Below are positions 41,434 to 50,881 of a DNA stretch of 64,000 bases, piece after piece. Source of the stretch: an uncultured Spirochaetaceae bacterium (lineage in GTDB: Bacteria; Spirochaetota; Spirochaetia; Sphaerochaetales; Sphaerochaetaceae). The stretch spans positions 124,001-188,000 of the forward strand of contig CALXMP010000003.1 in NCBI GenBank assembly GCA_944389505.1, in the 5' to 3' direction. A program made the position numbers and the translations under genes. The notes beneath the pieces were generated by a model that searched no databases, was not told the origin of the DNA, and was given only the letters and a program-made list of their open reading frames with translations. The number at the start of each line of letters is the position of its first letter. The first letter of the stretch is position 1.

Positions 41434-42222
41434 ATGATGTTCGTATCATATGATGGCTCTCCCTATCATGGATGGCAGGCACAGGGCAATGCCATATCCG
41501 TACAGTCGGTTATCTCCGAAACGCTTTCCGCTGTACTGGGCAGAGAGACTACTGTATATGCTTCAGGCCGTACCGATCAGGGTGTGCATGCGCTCAGGCA
41601 GGGCTGCCACTTCGATACCTCATCATCGATAGATCCTGGTAAGTTTGCCCTTATACTCAACACAAAGCTTCCTAAAAGCATCAGAGTTCTCTCATCTTCA
41701 GAGGCACCTGCTGGTTTCCATGCCAGATTCTCAACGATGTCCCGGGAGTACTGGTATCTAATAAAATCCGCACAGGATATGCTCCCTTTTGATGATAAAC
41801 GTATAACACCAATGAAACGTATGCCTGGATTAGACCTGCTGAATGAGTATGCCTCATGCATCCAGGGCACCCATGATTTCACGACGTTTGCATCTGCCCG
41901 CGATCCCTCTCCTTCGAAGTTCAGGGATATCTATATCTCACAGTGGGATGCCATAAATGACTTATATGGTTATCCTGTTCTCAGATACAGAGTGGCGGGC
42001 AATGCGTTCCTGTACCATCAGGTGAGGAGCATGGTAGGAACCATGCTGGAGGCAGCTATGTCAGGTGAGAGCCAGGAGGATTTCAGAACCAGGCTGGAAT
42101 CCAGGGACAGGAAGAATGCGCTGAGGACAGCATCTTCCGAGGGTCTGTATCTTGCTGATGTGAGCTACGACAGCCAGAAGTATCAATGGTTTGAGGATGG
42201 GTATGAGCGGGAACAGCACTAA
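41434..42222 (+). CDS. truA: tRNA pseudouridine(38-40) synthase TruA, 262 aa
   Basis: Makes pseudouridine at tRNA positions 38-40. The catalytic Asp is in ASGRTDQGVHA (Asp48 from this start). MMFVSYDGSPYHGWQAQG is the usual family N-terminus, and VAGNAFLYHQVRSMVGTML is the conserved C-terminal block. I chose ATG 41434 because GGGGGAG lies about 9 nt upstream; the frame is open to ATG 41371, which lacks a ribosome site. Overlaps the UDG-like gene by 20 nt, heading a run ending at the fumarase genes. Confidence 0.93.
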   Translation: MMFVSYDGSPYHGWQAQGNAISVQSVISETLSAVLGRETTVYASGRTDQGVHALRQGCHFDTSSSIDPGKFALILNTKLPKSIRVLSSSEAPAGFHARFSTMSREYWYLIKSAQDMLPFDDKRITPMKRMPGLDLLNEYASCIQGTHDFTTFASARDPSPSKFRDIYISQWDAINDLYGYPVLRYRVAGNAFLYHQVRSMVGTMLEAAMSGESQEDFRTRLESRDRKNALRTASSEGLYLADVSYDSQKYQWFEDGYEREQH

Positions 42223-42871
42223 GGAATATCTGATGACGCTTCTTGATGAGGCGGAGCGATGCATCATAGACGATAAACTTGGCGAGGTCATTGAACCGTG
42301 CTCGTATTCTATTGAAGATAATGCATCCAGAGATAACGCCCCTGCTGATTTCTATGCTGCCTGCGCTTCCTGTCATAGCTGCCAGATGTTCAGCAGGAGA
42401 GAGGTCTTCGCTCGTCCGCTGATGAAGAGAGGAAATGTCATGTTCATCCTTCCTTATCCTGAGGGGAATATGCTTCTCGATGGTGATGATATCCAGCTGT
42501 TCCGCTCATGGTGGAAGGATTCGATTCTGCTGAGGGAAGGGGAATGGTCCCTGACATCGCTGATCAAATGCCCTGCAGGGACATGGAGCAGGGAGGCTGC
42601 CGATGCATGCAGAGGGTATCTCAGGCATGAGATGATGGCTTTCAGACCATCTGCCATGGTAATCCTTTCCTCAGAGGCTTCTCGCTATATGCTCAGATCT
42701 TCCTGCAGCTTTGCGGATATGCTGGGCCATGAATATAAGGTCAACGGCATCAGGACATTCGTCTCCTATTCCCCGTCGGAGTACAGGGCAGATCCATCCC
42801 TGCGCGTTCCGCTATGGAAGAACTTCCTGTTCATAAGGAAAGCCCTTGGGCTTGAAGGCAGGAACGCTTGA
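42203..42871 (+). CDS. Degenerate family-4-like uracil-DNA glycosylase, 222 aa
   Basis: Retains the layout and Fe-S-type Cys of family 4 enzymes: CASCHSC near residue 55 and the LIKCPAG ... ADACRGYL pair near 120-140. The C-terminal motif SYSPSEYRADPSLR matches the usual HPS loop but lacks its His. The motif A expected as GEAPG-x-x-E is LPYPEGNM here. Loss of both catalytic motifs suggests it binds but may not excise uracil. ATG 42203 follows GAGG; stop overlaps the priA start. Confidence 0.7.
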   Translation: MSGNSTKEYLMTLLDEAERCIIDDKLGEVIEPCSYSIEDNASRDNAPADFYAACASCHSCQMFSRREVFARPLMKRGNVMFILPYPEGNMLLDGDDIQLFRSWWKDSILLREGEWSLTSLIKCPAGTWSREAADACRGYLRHEMMAFRPSAMVILSSEASRYMLRSSCSFADMLGHEYKVNGIRTFVSYSPSEYRADPSLRVPLWKNFLFIRKALGLEGRNA

Positions 42872-44829
42872 AATACGCAACCGTGCTCCTCTCCGTTCCT
42901 TATGAGGCAAGCTATGCATACATCATCCCGGAGAAGCTTGAGAATGAAGCCGAGCCCGGGAAACGTGCCATCGTGCCATTCGGGCGGAGGAAGATGACCG
43001 GTTTCATAATCTCCATTTCCGGAGAGAAGCCCGAGGGGGATTTCGAGCTCAGAGAGATCGAACGCGTCATCGATAAGGAGCCTGTATTCAATGATGAGCT
43101 TGTAAGTCTTGCCCGTTGGATGGCATCGATGTACTTCTCTGCTGCAGGCTTATGTCTTTCCGCAATGATTCCCTCTGGGCGCAGGGAGAGTGAGCTGAGC
43201 CCATTTTATGAACCTTCATCGTTCAGCCCGGTTGAAGTCCTGTCTGCCGGCCAGGAGCATGCTCTTTCAGTGCTCAGGGAAGAGAAGAGCAGGATGTACT
43301 ACATCTTCGGTATAACGGGATCCGGAAAGAGTGAGGTCTATCTCAGGCGTGCCGAGGATATCATACGGAAGGGGAAGCAGGTGCTGTACCTTGTGCCTGA
43401 GATAACACTCTCCGAGCAGCTTTCCGATGAGGTCTATTCAAGGTTTTCCGGACGTGTTGCGATTCTACACTCTGAGCTTACCCCATCCCAGAGGCTGAAG
43501 TCCTGGCATGATATCATGAGGGGGGATGTCGATCTCGTGATAGGGGCGAGAAGCAGCGTCTTCGCTCCATTCAGATCGCTTGGGCTGATAATCCTCGATG
43601 AGGAGCATGAGACATCCTATAAATCGGGCAATGCACCACGCTACCATGCAAGGCAGGTTGCACAGCATAGGGCCGCTGAATGCGGCGCTGAGTTCATCAT
43701 GGGATCTGCTACACCATCGCTTGAGGCGTGGAAGCTAATGAGGGAGCAGCGGATACGGCGCATCGATATGCCAGAGCGTGTCGGAGCTGGACGATATCCC
43801 AGGATCAGGGTCATAAACACAATCGGCGAGAAGAGGAATATATCTGGAGAGCTGGAGGAGGAGATACGGAAAGCGCTGAGGAATAAGCGCGGTGTCCTTC
43901 TTTTCCTCAACCGGAGGGGATATACATACGGTTATGCCTGCAACACATGCGGTGCGCCAGTGACCTGTCCGAACTGCTCCGTATCCCTTACATACCACAA
44001 GAAGGAGAATAGGCTGTTCTGCCATACATGCGGATACTCCTCTCCTCCTGTCACTGTATGCCCGGAGTGCGGTTCCGTTGATCTCTCCCCACATGGCTAT
44101 GGTACCGAGAATATCGAGGAGGAGGCTGCAGCGCTGTTCCCATCTGCAAGGATAAGCCGCCTTGATTCCGATACGAAGGGAAGAACCCGGGGAGAGATGC
44201 AGAGGATACTCCATGATTTCAGGGATGGGAAGATCGATATCCTCCTTGGTACCCAGATGATAGCGAAAGGACTGAACTTTCCTTCCGTATCGCTTGTCGG
44301 AGTGCTCAATGCCGACTCATCCCTTTCTGTTCCAGATTTCCGTGCGGCGGAGAGGACATTCGATCTCCTGCATCAGGTTGCAGGGAGGGCAGGGCGCTAT
44401 GGCGATGATGGCACGGTGCTGATCCAGACGCACCAGCCTCTGGCTCCTGCTATACGGTATGCGGCTGAGAATGATATAGAGTCATTCATCCGGACTGAGA
44501 TGGATATGAGGAAGAAGACCGGCTTCCCGCCGTTTTCACGGCTTGTGAACATCGCAATAAGGGGAAAGAACGAGGAACGTACGGAGGCGGAGGCTATGGA
44601 GATAGAGCGGATCGCCTGTTCCCTTGAGCCCGATTTCCCCGAGGCTGAGGTCTTCTCCGCATCTCCCTGCCTTGTTGAGAAGAGGTCTGGATATTATAGA
44701 TTCCATGTGCTTCTGCGCTCAGAATCGATGCATCAGCTTCTCATGTTCGCTTCAGCAGTCCTCAGGAATTACCATGCACCATCATCGATGTACCTTGAGG
44801 TCGATACCGATCCTGCATCGCTGATGTAG
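42868..44829 (+). CDS. priA: Primosomal replication-restart helicase PriA, 653 aa
   Basis: Restarts collapsed forks. The 3' DNA-binding domain occupies about 1-100 (VPFGRRKMTGFI), then superfamily 2 helicase motifs: Walker A GITGSGKSEVY (about 150), DEEH (about 247), GSATPS. A zinc region with four CxxC-like pairs (CNTCGAPVTCPNC, CHTCG, CPECG; about 353-405) follows, then IDILLGTQMIAKGLNFP and QVAGRAGR. Start is TTG at 42868, overlapping the previous stop (TTGA) with AGGA upstream; no nearby ATG. Slightly short for PriA (usually 700-750). Confidence 0.95.
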   Translation: MKYATVLLSVPYEASYAYIIPEKLENEAEPGKRAIVPFGRRKMTGFIISISGEKPEGDFELREIERVIDKEPVFNDELVSLARWMASMYFSAAGLCLSAMIPSGRRESELSPFYEPSSFSPVEVLSAGQEHALSVLREEKSRMYYIFGITGSGKSEVYLRRAEDIIRKGKQVLYLVPEITLSEQLSDEVYSRFSGRVAILHSELTPSQRLKSWHDIMRGDVDLVIGARSSVFAPFRSLGLIILDEEHETSYKSGNAPRYHARQVAQHRAAECGAEFIMGSATPSLEAWKLMREQRIRRIDMPERVGAGRYPRIRVINTIGEKRNISGELEEEIRKALRNKRGVLLFLNRRGYTYGYACNTCGAPVTCPNCSVSLTYHKKENRLFCHTCGYSSPPVTVCPECGSVDLSPHGYGTENIEEEAAALFPSARISRLDSDTKGRTRGEMQRILHDFRDGKIDILLGTQMIAKGLNFPSVSLVGVLNADSSLSVPDFRAAERTFDLLHQVAGRAGRYGDDGTVLIQTHQPLAPAIRYAAENDIESFIRTEMDMRKKTGFPPFSRLVNIAIRGKNEERTEAEAMEIERIACSLEPDFPEAEVFSASPCLVEKRSGYYRFHVLLRSESMHQLLMFASAVLRNYHAPSSMYLEVDTDPASLM

Positions 44830-44871
44830 GATGCTGACATTCTTCGATATATGTCGTAAATTTATATCAAT

Positions 44872-45381
44872 ATGCTGGATATATATACACTTGGAGAGGA
44901 TGTTCTCCGCAAGGAATGCAGTGAAGTCAAGGTTTTCGATTCGGCCCTCAAGATGCTTGCAGATGCAATGCTTGAGACTCTGGAGGAAGCTGATGGTGTC
45001 GGGCTCGCAGGCCCGCAGGTCGGTGTTTCGGAGAGGATCTTCGTCATCCATATACCTGATAACCCACCTATTGTGTTCGTCAATCCTGAGATCATCCAGA
45101 CGAGTATCGAGACATCCCCGTATGAGGAAGGATGCCTTTCCATCCCTGGCGTGTACTGCAACGTCATAAGGCCATCTGCCGTCACAATCCAGGCACAGGA
45201 TGTTACGGGAAAGCCGTTCACGCTTGAGGCAACTGGTCTTCTTGCGAGGGCAATACAGCATGAGAATGACCATCTTCATGGTAAGCTTTATATAGATCTT
45301 CTCTCGGAGAAGGACAGGGAGAAGGCTGTCAGGGAGTATGAGCGCAGGAACAGGCGCCATGGAGGAAGAAGAAGGAAATGA
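44872..45381 (+). CDS. def: Peptide deformylase, 169 aa
   Basis: Removes the formyl group from new proteins. Three family motifs: GVGLAGPQVG (42-51), EGCLSIPG (Cys88 metal ligand) and QHENDHLHG (His130, Glu131, His134). Basic tail. Stop overlaps fmt by 4 nt, the classic def-fmt pair. Confidence 0.97.
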   Translation: MLDIYTLGEDVLRKECSEVKVFDSALKMLADAMLETLEEADGVGLAGPQVGVSERIFVIHIPDNPPIVFVNPEIIQTSIETSPYEEGCLSIPGVYCNVIRPSAVTIQAQDVTGKPFTLEATGLLARAIQHENDHLHGKLYIDLLSEKDREKAVREYERRNRRHGGRRRK

Positions 45382-46304
45382 GGATTCTCTATGCTGCAAC
45401 GGGGGAGATAGCTGTCCCGCTTCTCAGGGCTCTGGCCCAGCGGGGAGATATCGCAGCAGTGCTTACAGCTCCGGATGCTCCGGGAAAGAGGGGAAAGACA
45501 CTTATCCCTTCTCCGGTGAAGGTCGCTGCATTGGAGCTTGGACTCGATGTCTGGCAGCCTGAGACGCTAAGGAAGGAGGCTAGGGCCCATGTCCGCAGTC
45601 TTATGCCTGATGCCCTGATGTCCTTCTGCTATGGCAAGATATTCGGGCCGATGTTCCTATCGCTTTTCAGGTACACATTCAATGTCCATCCATCACTGCT
45701 GCCAAAATACAGGGGCTGTGCTCCTTTATATGCGGCGATACGCAATCTGGACAGGGAGAGCGGCATAACGCTTCAGGAAATCGCTCCTGGAATCGATGAG
45801 GGAAGGATATACAGGACGGTGTCCTTTGCGCTTGATGGTACTGAGGATATCCCAAAGGCAGAGAGCATCGCGGCAGAGCTTGCTCCCTCTCTTGTGCTTC
45901 CTGTCCTTGATGATCTGGACAATATAGAGCTTTCGGAGCAGACCGGAGAGCCTTCATATACGGAGATGGTGAAGAAGGAGGATGGCAGGATAGATTTCTC
46001 AAGGCCTGCTGCAGAGGTGCATGCCCTGATCAGGGCATCGTATCCCTGGCCAAAGGCATACTGCATGCTTGATGGCAGTCCTCTTTACATTACGGGGGTC
46101 TATGGTTCTGCTTTCGATACGCTGGAACCGGTCTCAGAGGCTCCAGGTACGGTTGTCGGTATCGTGAAGGGAAAGGGACTGAAGATTGCTGCCGGTGATG
46201 GTTATATCTACGCATCCCGTGTTCTTCCTCCGATGAAGAAGGAGATGGATGCCCTTGCCTTTGCAAATGGATGCAGAGGAATCTGCGGGAGAGTGCTTCA
46301 ATGA
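45378..46304 (+). CDS. fmt: Methionyl-tRNA formyltransferase, 308 aa
   Basis: Formylates initiator Met-tRNA with 10-formyl-THF. N-terminal Rossmann-type domain with the SLLPKYRG loop (HPSLLPKYRGCAP, about 106-118, His108-like catalytic residue) and GITLQEIAPGIDEG with the conserved Asp. C-terminal OB domain begins near 205 (EDGRIDFSRPAAEV). The usual YRGAAP reads YRGCAP. Coupled to def upstream and patatin-barrel gene downstream (4-nt overlap). Confidence 0.95.
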   Translation: MRILYAATGEIAVPLLRALAQRGDIAAVLTAPDAPGKRGKTLIPSPVKVAALELGLDVWQPETLRKEARAHVRSLMPDALMSFCYGKIFGPMFLSLFRYTFNVHPSLLPKYRGCAPLYAAIRNLDRESGITLQEIAPGIDEGRIYRTVSFALDGTEDIPKAESIAAELAPSLVLPVLDDLDNIELSEQTGEPSYTEMVKKEDGRIDFSRPAAEVHALIRASYPWPKAYCMLDGSPLYITGVYGSAFDTLEPVSEAPGTVVGIVKGKGLKIAAGDGYIYASRVLPPMKKEMDALAFANGCRGICGRVLQ

Positions 46305-48481
46305 GAAAGCTGCTGGCCGTTCTTGCTGCTATGATGGTATTTATTTCAGGGCTTTCCGCTGCTGATCGTCCCGTGTTTGCACTTGTCCTCTCAGGCGGAG
46401 GTGCAAAGGGCGTTGCCCATGTCCCGATTCTCCAGGAGCTGGACAGGCGGGGTATCGTCCCGGATATGGTTCTTGGTACCAGCATGGGTGCCTTGATAGG
46501 TGGGTTCTATGCGGCAGGGTATACCGGCGATGATTTGGAGACCATCATAAATGAGAATGACTTCATGGGGATGATCTTCCAGCTCTATGCGGTCAGGGAA
46601 GCAACTACGGTCAGCAATCCTTTCCTGGGGTATGATACGAACCTTCTTACAGTGGAGTTCGGAACGGATGGCATCGGGGCTGCCAGCGGTCTCCTTGATG
46701 ACCAGTATGTGAATGCATTCATGAGGCGCTACCTGTCTAAGGTGCTCTCCGTTACGGATTTTGATGATCTCCCGATTCCCTATAGATGCATCGGAGCAGA
46801 TGTCACCAACAGCAGACGCATTGTGTTCGATTCCGGTTCATTGTTCGATGCAATGCGCGCATCGATGGCAATCCCTATTGTATTTGCGCCTGTACAGCTT
46901 GCTGATGGAAGCTATGTGATGGATGGCGGTCTTGAGGATAATCTGCCGATCGATCTTGCCAGATCGATGGGTGCTGATATCGTTCTTGCTGTCGATGTAG
47001 GCGATGTAATGGGGCTGTATGCCGCGGAGAATAAGGCTGATACGCTCTCAGGAGCATTCACCGAGTTCACAGATTATCTTACAAGACCCAATACGATAAG
47101 GCAGTACGGGAATGCTGACTGGGTCATCGTTCCCGACCTCACAGCATACTCGACGATGGATTTCGGAAAGCTTCAGGGCATAATGGAGAAGGGCCAGGAA
47201 GCTGTCGATGCACGCATCGGCGTATTCGATGAACTTGAGACGATGCTGGCTCCATACAAGGAGGAGATGGCAGCGGAGCGCATCCTGTACAGGGATATCG
47301 AAGCACCTCTGATCGAAGGAATCGTGCATGATGTCGCATCTGCGTACGATGATGACTTCGAGGCTTTCATCGGCCGCCCGATGGACTACAGGACGATAAC
47401 GGAGTTCGAGAGACTCCTGTCAGAGATAAGAGAGCATGAAAGGCTTAAAAGCGTGACCTATGATATCGAGGCAGGAATCATCACCGTTTCCTCCGTGCCG
47501 TATCCACCGCTTTCCGGTGATATCTCCATCGGGCTCAATGGTGGTATCGGTGTCAGATATGACGGCACAAGCACATATTTTGTATATAATCCTGAGTTTA
47601 CTCTCTCTGGAAGGATGTCCCTTATCCCATCGCTCTATCTTACCTATGGCATAATAATCGATGAGGGGATAACACTCGATGCAGGGCTTTCGTATCCCTT
47701 CTTCGATACTGCATTCCTCTATGGTGATATAGGAATCAAGTATGGGCAGCTTTCATATATGTCCATCCCCGGAACCAAGAACTACAACTTCGGAAATGAT
47801 GCCGGTGTCTTCGCCAAGTTCGGCATAGGGTATCTTTACAGGAATGATCTCCGCTTAGATTTCATAATCGGTGCAGATTACAGCTACATAGCAGGAATGT
47901 CCTCAGGCGGGCAGGAGATACTTAAGCAGAGCCATAATGTCTATCCATATGGCGGCATAGGGTTCGTCTATGATGGATACAGAGGGGAGCGGGCATCCGA
48001 TGATGGGTTCGAAGGCAAGCTTGTATTCACCGCCGGCTGTGATATCCCGGACATGGTTCCGGCCTATTCCTTCGTTCTTGATTTCTTCGGTTCATTCGGC
48101 CCTACGCCTTCATTCAAGTTCATCTTCGAGGGTGAGGCATCAACTGTGAGAAGGGCAAGGAATCTTGCAGCTGCATACAGAGTGATGCATACAGGACCGA
48201 TAACCTATGACTATGCCTACATCATGGGAGGAATAAGGCTTCCATTGCCGGCTTCGGCCTTCATCGATGCAGGTGTGTATGCAGAAGGCTATGATAAGGA
48301 TGCATCCGATCTCGGCATTCAGCCATGGCGCATGGATGAGCTTGTTCCATTCGCTACGATGGATGATATAGATATCGGAGGATACATAGCAGGGGGAATC
48401 ATCACCTCATTCGGCAAGATCGCTGCGGAGGTGTATATATCAGGAGAGCCCAGATTCTCCTTCATGGTAACCATAGAGTAA
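46301..48481 (+). CDS. Patatin phospholipase fused to outer-membrane barrel, 726 aa
   Basis: Signal peptide (about residues 1-21), then a patatin domain: oxyanion hole SGGGAKG, nucleophile GTSMG (about 64) and catalytic Asp in MDGGLEDN (about 207). A POTRA-like segment follows near 340-400 and then about 300 residues of alternating aromatic beta strands ending in Phe-rich FSFMVTIE, as in PlpD-type and Omp85-linked lipases. ATG 46301 overlaps fmt by 4 nt and puts the signal peptide first. Would be exported and inserted in the outer membrane; lipase substrate unknown. Confidence 0.88.
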   Translation: MRKLLAVLAAMMVFISGLSAADRPVFALVLSGGGAKGVAHVPILQELDRRGIVPDMVLGTSMGALIGGFYAAGYTGDDLETIINENDFMGMIFQLYAVREATTVSNPFLGYDTNLLTVEFGTDGIGAASGLLDDQYVNAFMRRYLSKVLSVTDFDDLPIPYRCIGADVTNSRRIVFDSGSLFDAMRASMAIPIVFAPVQLADGSYVMDGGLEDNLPIDLARSMGADIVLAVDVGDVMGLYAAENKADTLSGAFTEFTDYLTRPNTIRQYGNADWVIVPDLTAYSTMDFGKLQGIMEKGQEAVDARIGVFDELETMLAPYKEEMAAERILYRDIEAPLIEGIVHDVASAYDDDFEAFIGRPMDYRTITEFERLLSEIREHERLKSVTYDIEAGIITVSSVPYPPLSGDISIGLNGGIGVRYDGTSTYFVYNPEFTLSGRMSLIPSLYLTYGIIIDEGITLDAGLSYPFFDTAFLYGDIGIKYGQLSYMSIPGTKNYNFGNDAGVFAKFGIGYLYRNDLRLDFIIGADYSYIAGMSSGGQEILKQSHNVYPYGGIGFVYDGYRGERASDDGFEGKLVFTAGCDIPDMVPAYSFVLDFFGSFGPTPSFKFIFEGEASTVRRARNLAAAYRVMHTGPITYDYAYIMGGIRLPLPASAFIDAGVYAEGYDKDASDLGIQPWRMDELVPFATMDDIDIGGYIAGGIITSFGKIAAEVYISGEPRFSFMVTIE

Positions 48482-48482
48482 G

Positions 48483-49463
48483 ATGTACAGCCGCTGGAAT
48501 ACCTACAGGGATTATCTTGTCAGGCTCTATGGCAGTCCTGTCTACAGAATCGGGATAGATGGAGGATTTTCCTGCCCGAACAGGGATAAGGAAGGCCGCG
48601 GCGGATGCTCGTTCTGCGATGGTACAGGGGCTGTTGCTGTGTATCAGAGGAAGAGCGAATCGGGCTTTACCCATAGCAGTGCCTTCGATGCTGACGTCTC
48701 CTCATCGCTTCTTCCCAGGCTTCTTTCCATAGAGGAGCAGATAAAAAGGGGGAGGGCCTTCCTCTCTCGGAGGTATGGAGCAGAACAGTTCTCCATCTAC
48801 TTCCAGTCCTATACGAACACCTATGATTCAGTCGACAACCTCAGACGGATCTATGACAGGGCACTCGCGGCTGGTGATTATAGGGAGTTCATAGTCTCAA
48901 CGCGTCCAGACTGCCTTCCAGATGATGTGCTTGATCTGCTTTCCGCCTATGTCTCTGATTCCATGAGGGTATGGGTAGAGCTTGGCCTGCAGAGCGCTAA
49001 TGATAGCACGCTGCTCTCTATCGGACGGGGACATACAAGCGCTGTATGGAAAGATGCTGCAGAACGTGTACACAGACATGGGCTCCTCCTTTCATCTCAT
49101 ATAATCCTTGGTTTTCCCGGAGAGACCCTGGATGATGAGAAGAGAACGGTGGATCTTGTCAATGAAGTTGGGTCTGAGGGAATAAAGATCCATAACCTCC
49201 ACGTACCCGGTGGGACAAGGCTTGCGGATGAGTATCTGGAAGGAACTTTCACGGTTTCCTCCGAAGAACGGTATCTGGAGAGTGCAGAGCTTGCGCTTCG
49301 TCGTCTCTCGCCGGATACTATCATACAGCGCCTGATCTGCGAAACGCCTGCGCACAGGCTTGTTGCGCCTCGGCTGTTTCCGGATAAATCGCTCTTCCTT
49401 TCCCATCTGGAGAAGAGAATGGAGGAGCATGATACAAGGCAGGGAGATCTATATGGATGCTGA
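48483..49463 (+). CDS. YhcC-family radical SAM protein, 326 aa
   Basis: TIGR01212 family. The SAM cluster is held in CPNRDKEGRGGCSFC (about 30-44; C-x7-GG-C-x2-C), and ELGLQSANDSTLLSIGRGH and VHRHGLLLSSHIILGFPGET follow the radical SAM barrel. YhcC relatives have been linked to tRNA or to redox-regulated growth, but no reaction is fixed. Starts 2 nt behind the patatin stop and overlaps the fumarase alpha gene by 11 nt. Confidence 0.88.
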   Translation: MYSRWNTYRDYLVRLYGSPVYRIGIDGGFSCPNRDKEGRGGCSFCDGTGAVAVYQRKSESGFTHSSAFDADVSSSLLPRLLSIEEQIKRGRAFLSRRYGAEQFSIYFQSYTNTYDSVDNLRRIYDRALAAGDYREFIVSTRPDCLPDDVLDLLSAYVSDSMRVWVELGLQSANDSTLLSIGRGHTSAVWKDAAERVHRHGLLLSSHIILGFPGETLDDEKRTVDLVNEVGSEGIKIHNLHVPGGTRLADEYLEGTFTVSSEERYLESAELALRRLSPDTIIQRLICETPAHRLVAPRLFPDKSLFLSHLEKRMEEHDTRQGDLYGC

Positions 49464-50271
49464 ACTCAGGATCAGGGATGCTCTGATTGCTGCTATCAGG
49501 AGATTGCCTGATAAAGCTGAAGGACTCATACATAAAGCGGCTATGGAGGAGAGCCATCCTTCAGGCAGGCTTGTCCTAAATGCCATTGAGGAGAATATCA
49601 GGGTAAGTGCGGAGACAGGACTTCCTCTCTGCCAGGATACAGGGATGTTCTGGTGTCTTGCATCGATCGGACGCGATAGCGGTGTATCCATGGCAAAAGT
49701 TGAGGATGCTGTTGTCAAAGGAGCAGGTATGGCGGCAATCGATGGATTCTACAGGAAGAGCGTTGTCCGCGATCCAGTCTATTCCCGGGTGAATACCGGT
49801 ACTAATCTGCCTCCCGTGATTGTCTTTGAGAATATAGATGGAGGCGATGTTGTTCTCCATTTCCTTCTCAAAGGATTCGGTTCCGAGAACTGCTCTGGCG
49901 TACGCATGCTCAATCCTACAGCCGGGGAAGATGGCGTTGTCGCAGCCGTTGCTGATATTATAAAGACCGCAGGTGGAAAGCCTTGCCCTCCTGTTTTCAT
50001 TGGCGTCGGTATCGGTGGAACGATGGATAGGGCCGCCGTTCTTTCCAAGAAGGCTTTCTTCTCATCATCCGATGATCCATTGGCCATGAAGATTCTTTCC
50101 ACCGTCAATGAGCTTGGAATCGGCCCGGGAGGGCTGGGAGGACGTTTCTCAGCGCTATCTGTTTCTGTCCTAGAGGAGCCTACGCATATTGCAGGGCTTC
50201 CTGTCGCAGTAACAGTCAACTGCTGGGCGGACAGGATGGCTGAGCTTGTGTTCAGAAAGGGGGAGCTATGA
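49453..50271 (+). CDS. Fumarase/tartrate dehydratase class I, alpha subunit, 272 aa
   Basis: Two-subunit Fe-S hydro-lyase. Cluster Cys lie in LPLCQDTGMFW (about 57-67), SENCSGVRMLNP (about 140) and the GIGG...NELGIGPGGLGG block with a third in AVTVNCWADRM. Length and split match the archaeal/anaerobe class I fumarases. ATG 49453 follows GGGAG; upstream extension to 49360 lies inside the previous gene. With citrate synthase, aconitase and IDH in this genome, fumarase is the likelier activity; L-tartrate dehydratase cannot be excluded. Confidence 0.88.
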   Translation: MDAELRIRDALIAAIRRLPDKAEGLIHKAAMEESHPSGRLVLNAIEENIRVSAETGLPLCQDTGMFWCLASIGRDSGVSMAKVEDAVVKGAGMAAIDGFYRKSVVRDPVYSRVNTGTNLPPVIVFENIDGGDVVLHFLLKGFGSENCSGVRMLNPTAGEDGVVAAVADIIKTAGGKPCPPVFIGVGIGGTMDRAAVLSKKAFFSSSDDPLAMKILSTVNELGIGPGGLGGRFSALSVSVLEEPTHIAGLPVAVTVNCWADRMAELVFRKGEL

Positions 50272-50792
50272 GGAGGAAGCTTGATCTGCCATATACTGAG
50301 GATGATCTTCTTGCGATTGAGCCAGGGGATGAGGTAATCCTCTCCGGTACGCTTTATGTCGGACGCGATCAGGTCCATAAGAGACTCTTTGATGCAATAA
50401 ATGAGGGTAGGCCTCTTCCTTTCGATTTCCAGGGGAATGCAATCTACTATATGGGACCATCTCCGGCTCCCGATGGCTTTGTGCTTGGGGCAGCAGGTCC
50501 TACGACGAGCATGAGGATGGATCCATTCACGCCTCTTCTTGCAGATTATGGCCTTAAGGTCATTGTCGGAAAGGGGCCGAGGACAAAGCCTGTTGTGGAG
50601 GCAATCGGCAGGACAGGAGGGCTATATCTTCAGGCATATGGAGGATGCGGTGCGCTCTATTCCTCAAGGATCCTGCAGGCAGAGACTGTGGCATACCCGG
50701 AACTGGGGCCTGAAGCACTTCTCAGGCTGACTATCCATGATTTCCCCGTATTCTGCCTTATCGACAGCAGAGGCCGGGAATATATGCGATAG
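50268..50792 (+). CDS. Fumarase/tartrate dehydratase class I, beta subunit, 174 aa
   Basis: Substrate-binding partner of the alpha subunit. GDEVILSGTLYVGRDQVHKR (about 20-39), FQGNAIYYMGPSPAP (about 54-68) and GAAGPTTSMRMDPFTP (about 74-89) are the family blocks; KGPRTKPVVEAI and AYGGCGALY follow. Coupled by ATGA overlap. Confidence 0.92.
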   Translation: MRRKLDLPYTEDDLLAIEPGDEVILSGTLYVGRDQVHKRLFDAINEGRPLPFDFQGNAIYYMGPSPAPDGFVLGAAGPTTSMRMDPFTPLLADYGLKVIVGKGPRTKPVVEAIGRTGGLYLQAYGGCGALYSSRILQAETVAYPELGPEALLRLTIHDFPVFCLIDSRGREYMR

Positions 50793-50881
50793 AGAAGTAA
50801 TGTTCTTCTTTACAACTGGCTCTCTTTGAGCTAGATTTTTCCTGTACACTGGAAAGGAGATGGAGGAGAGGGGTTTCTTTG

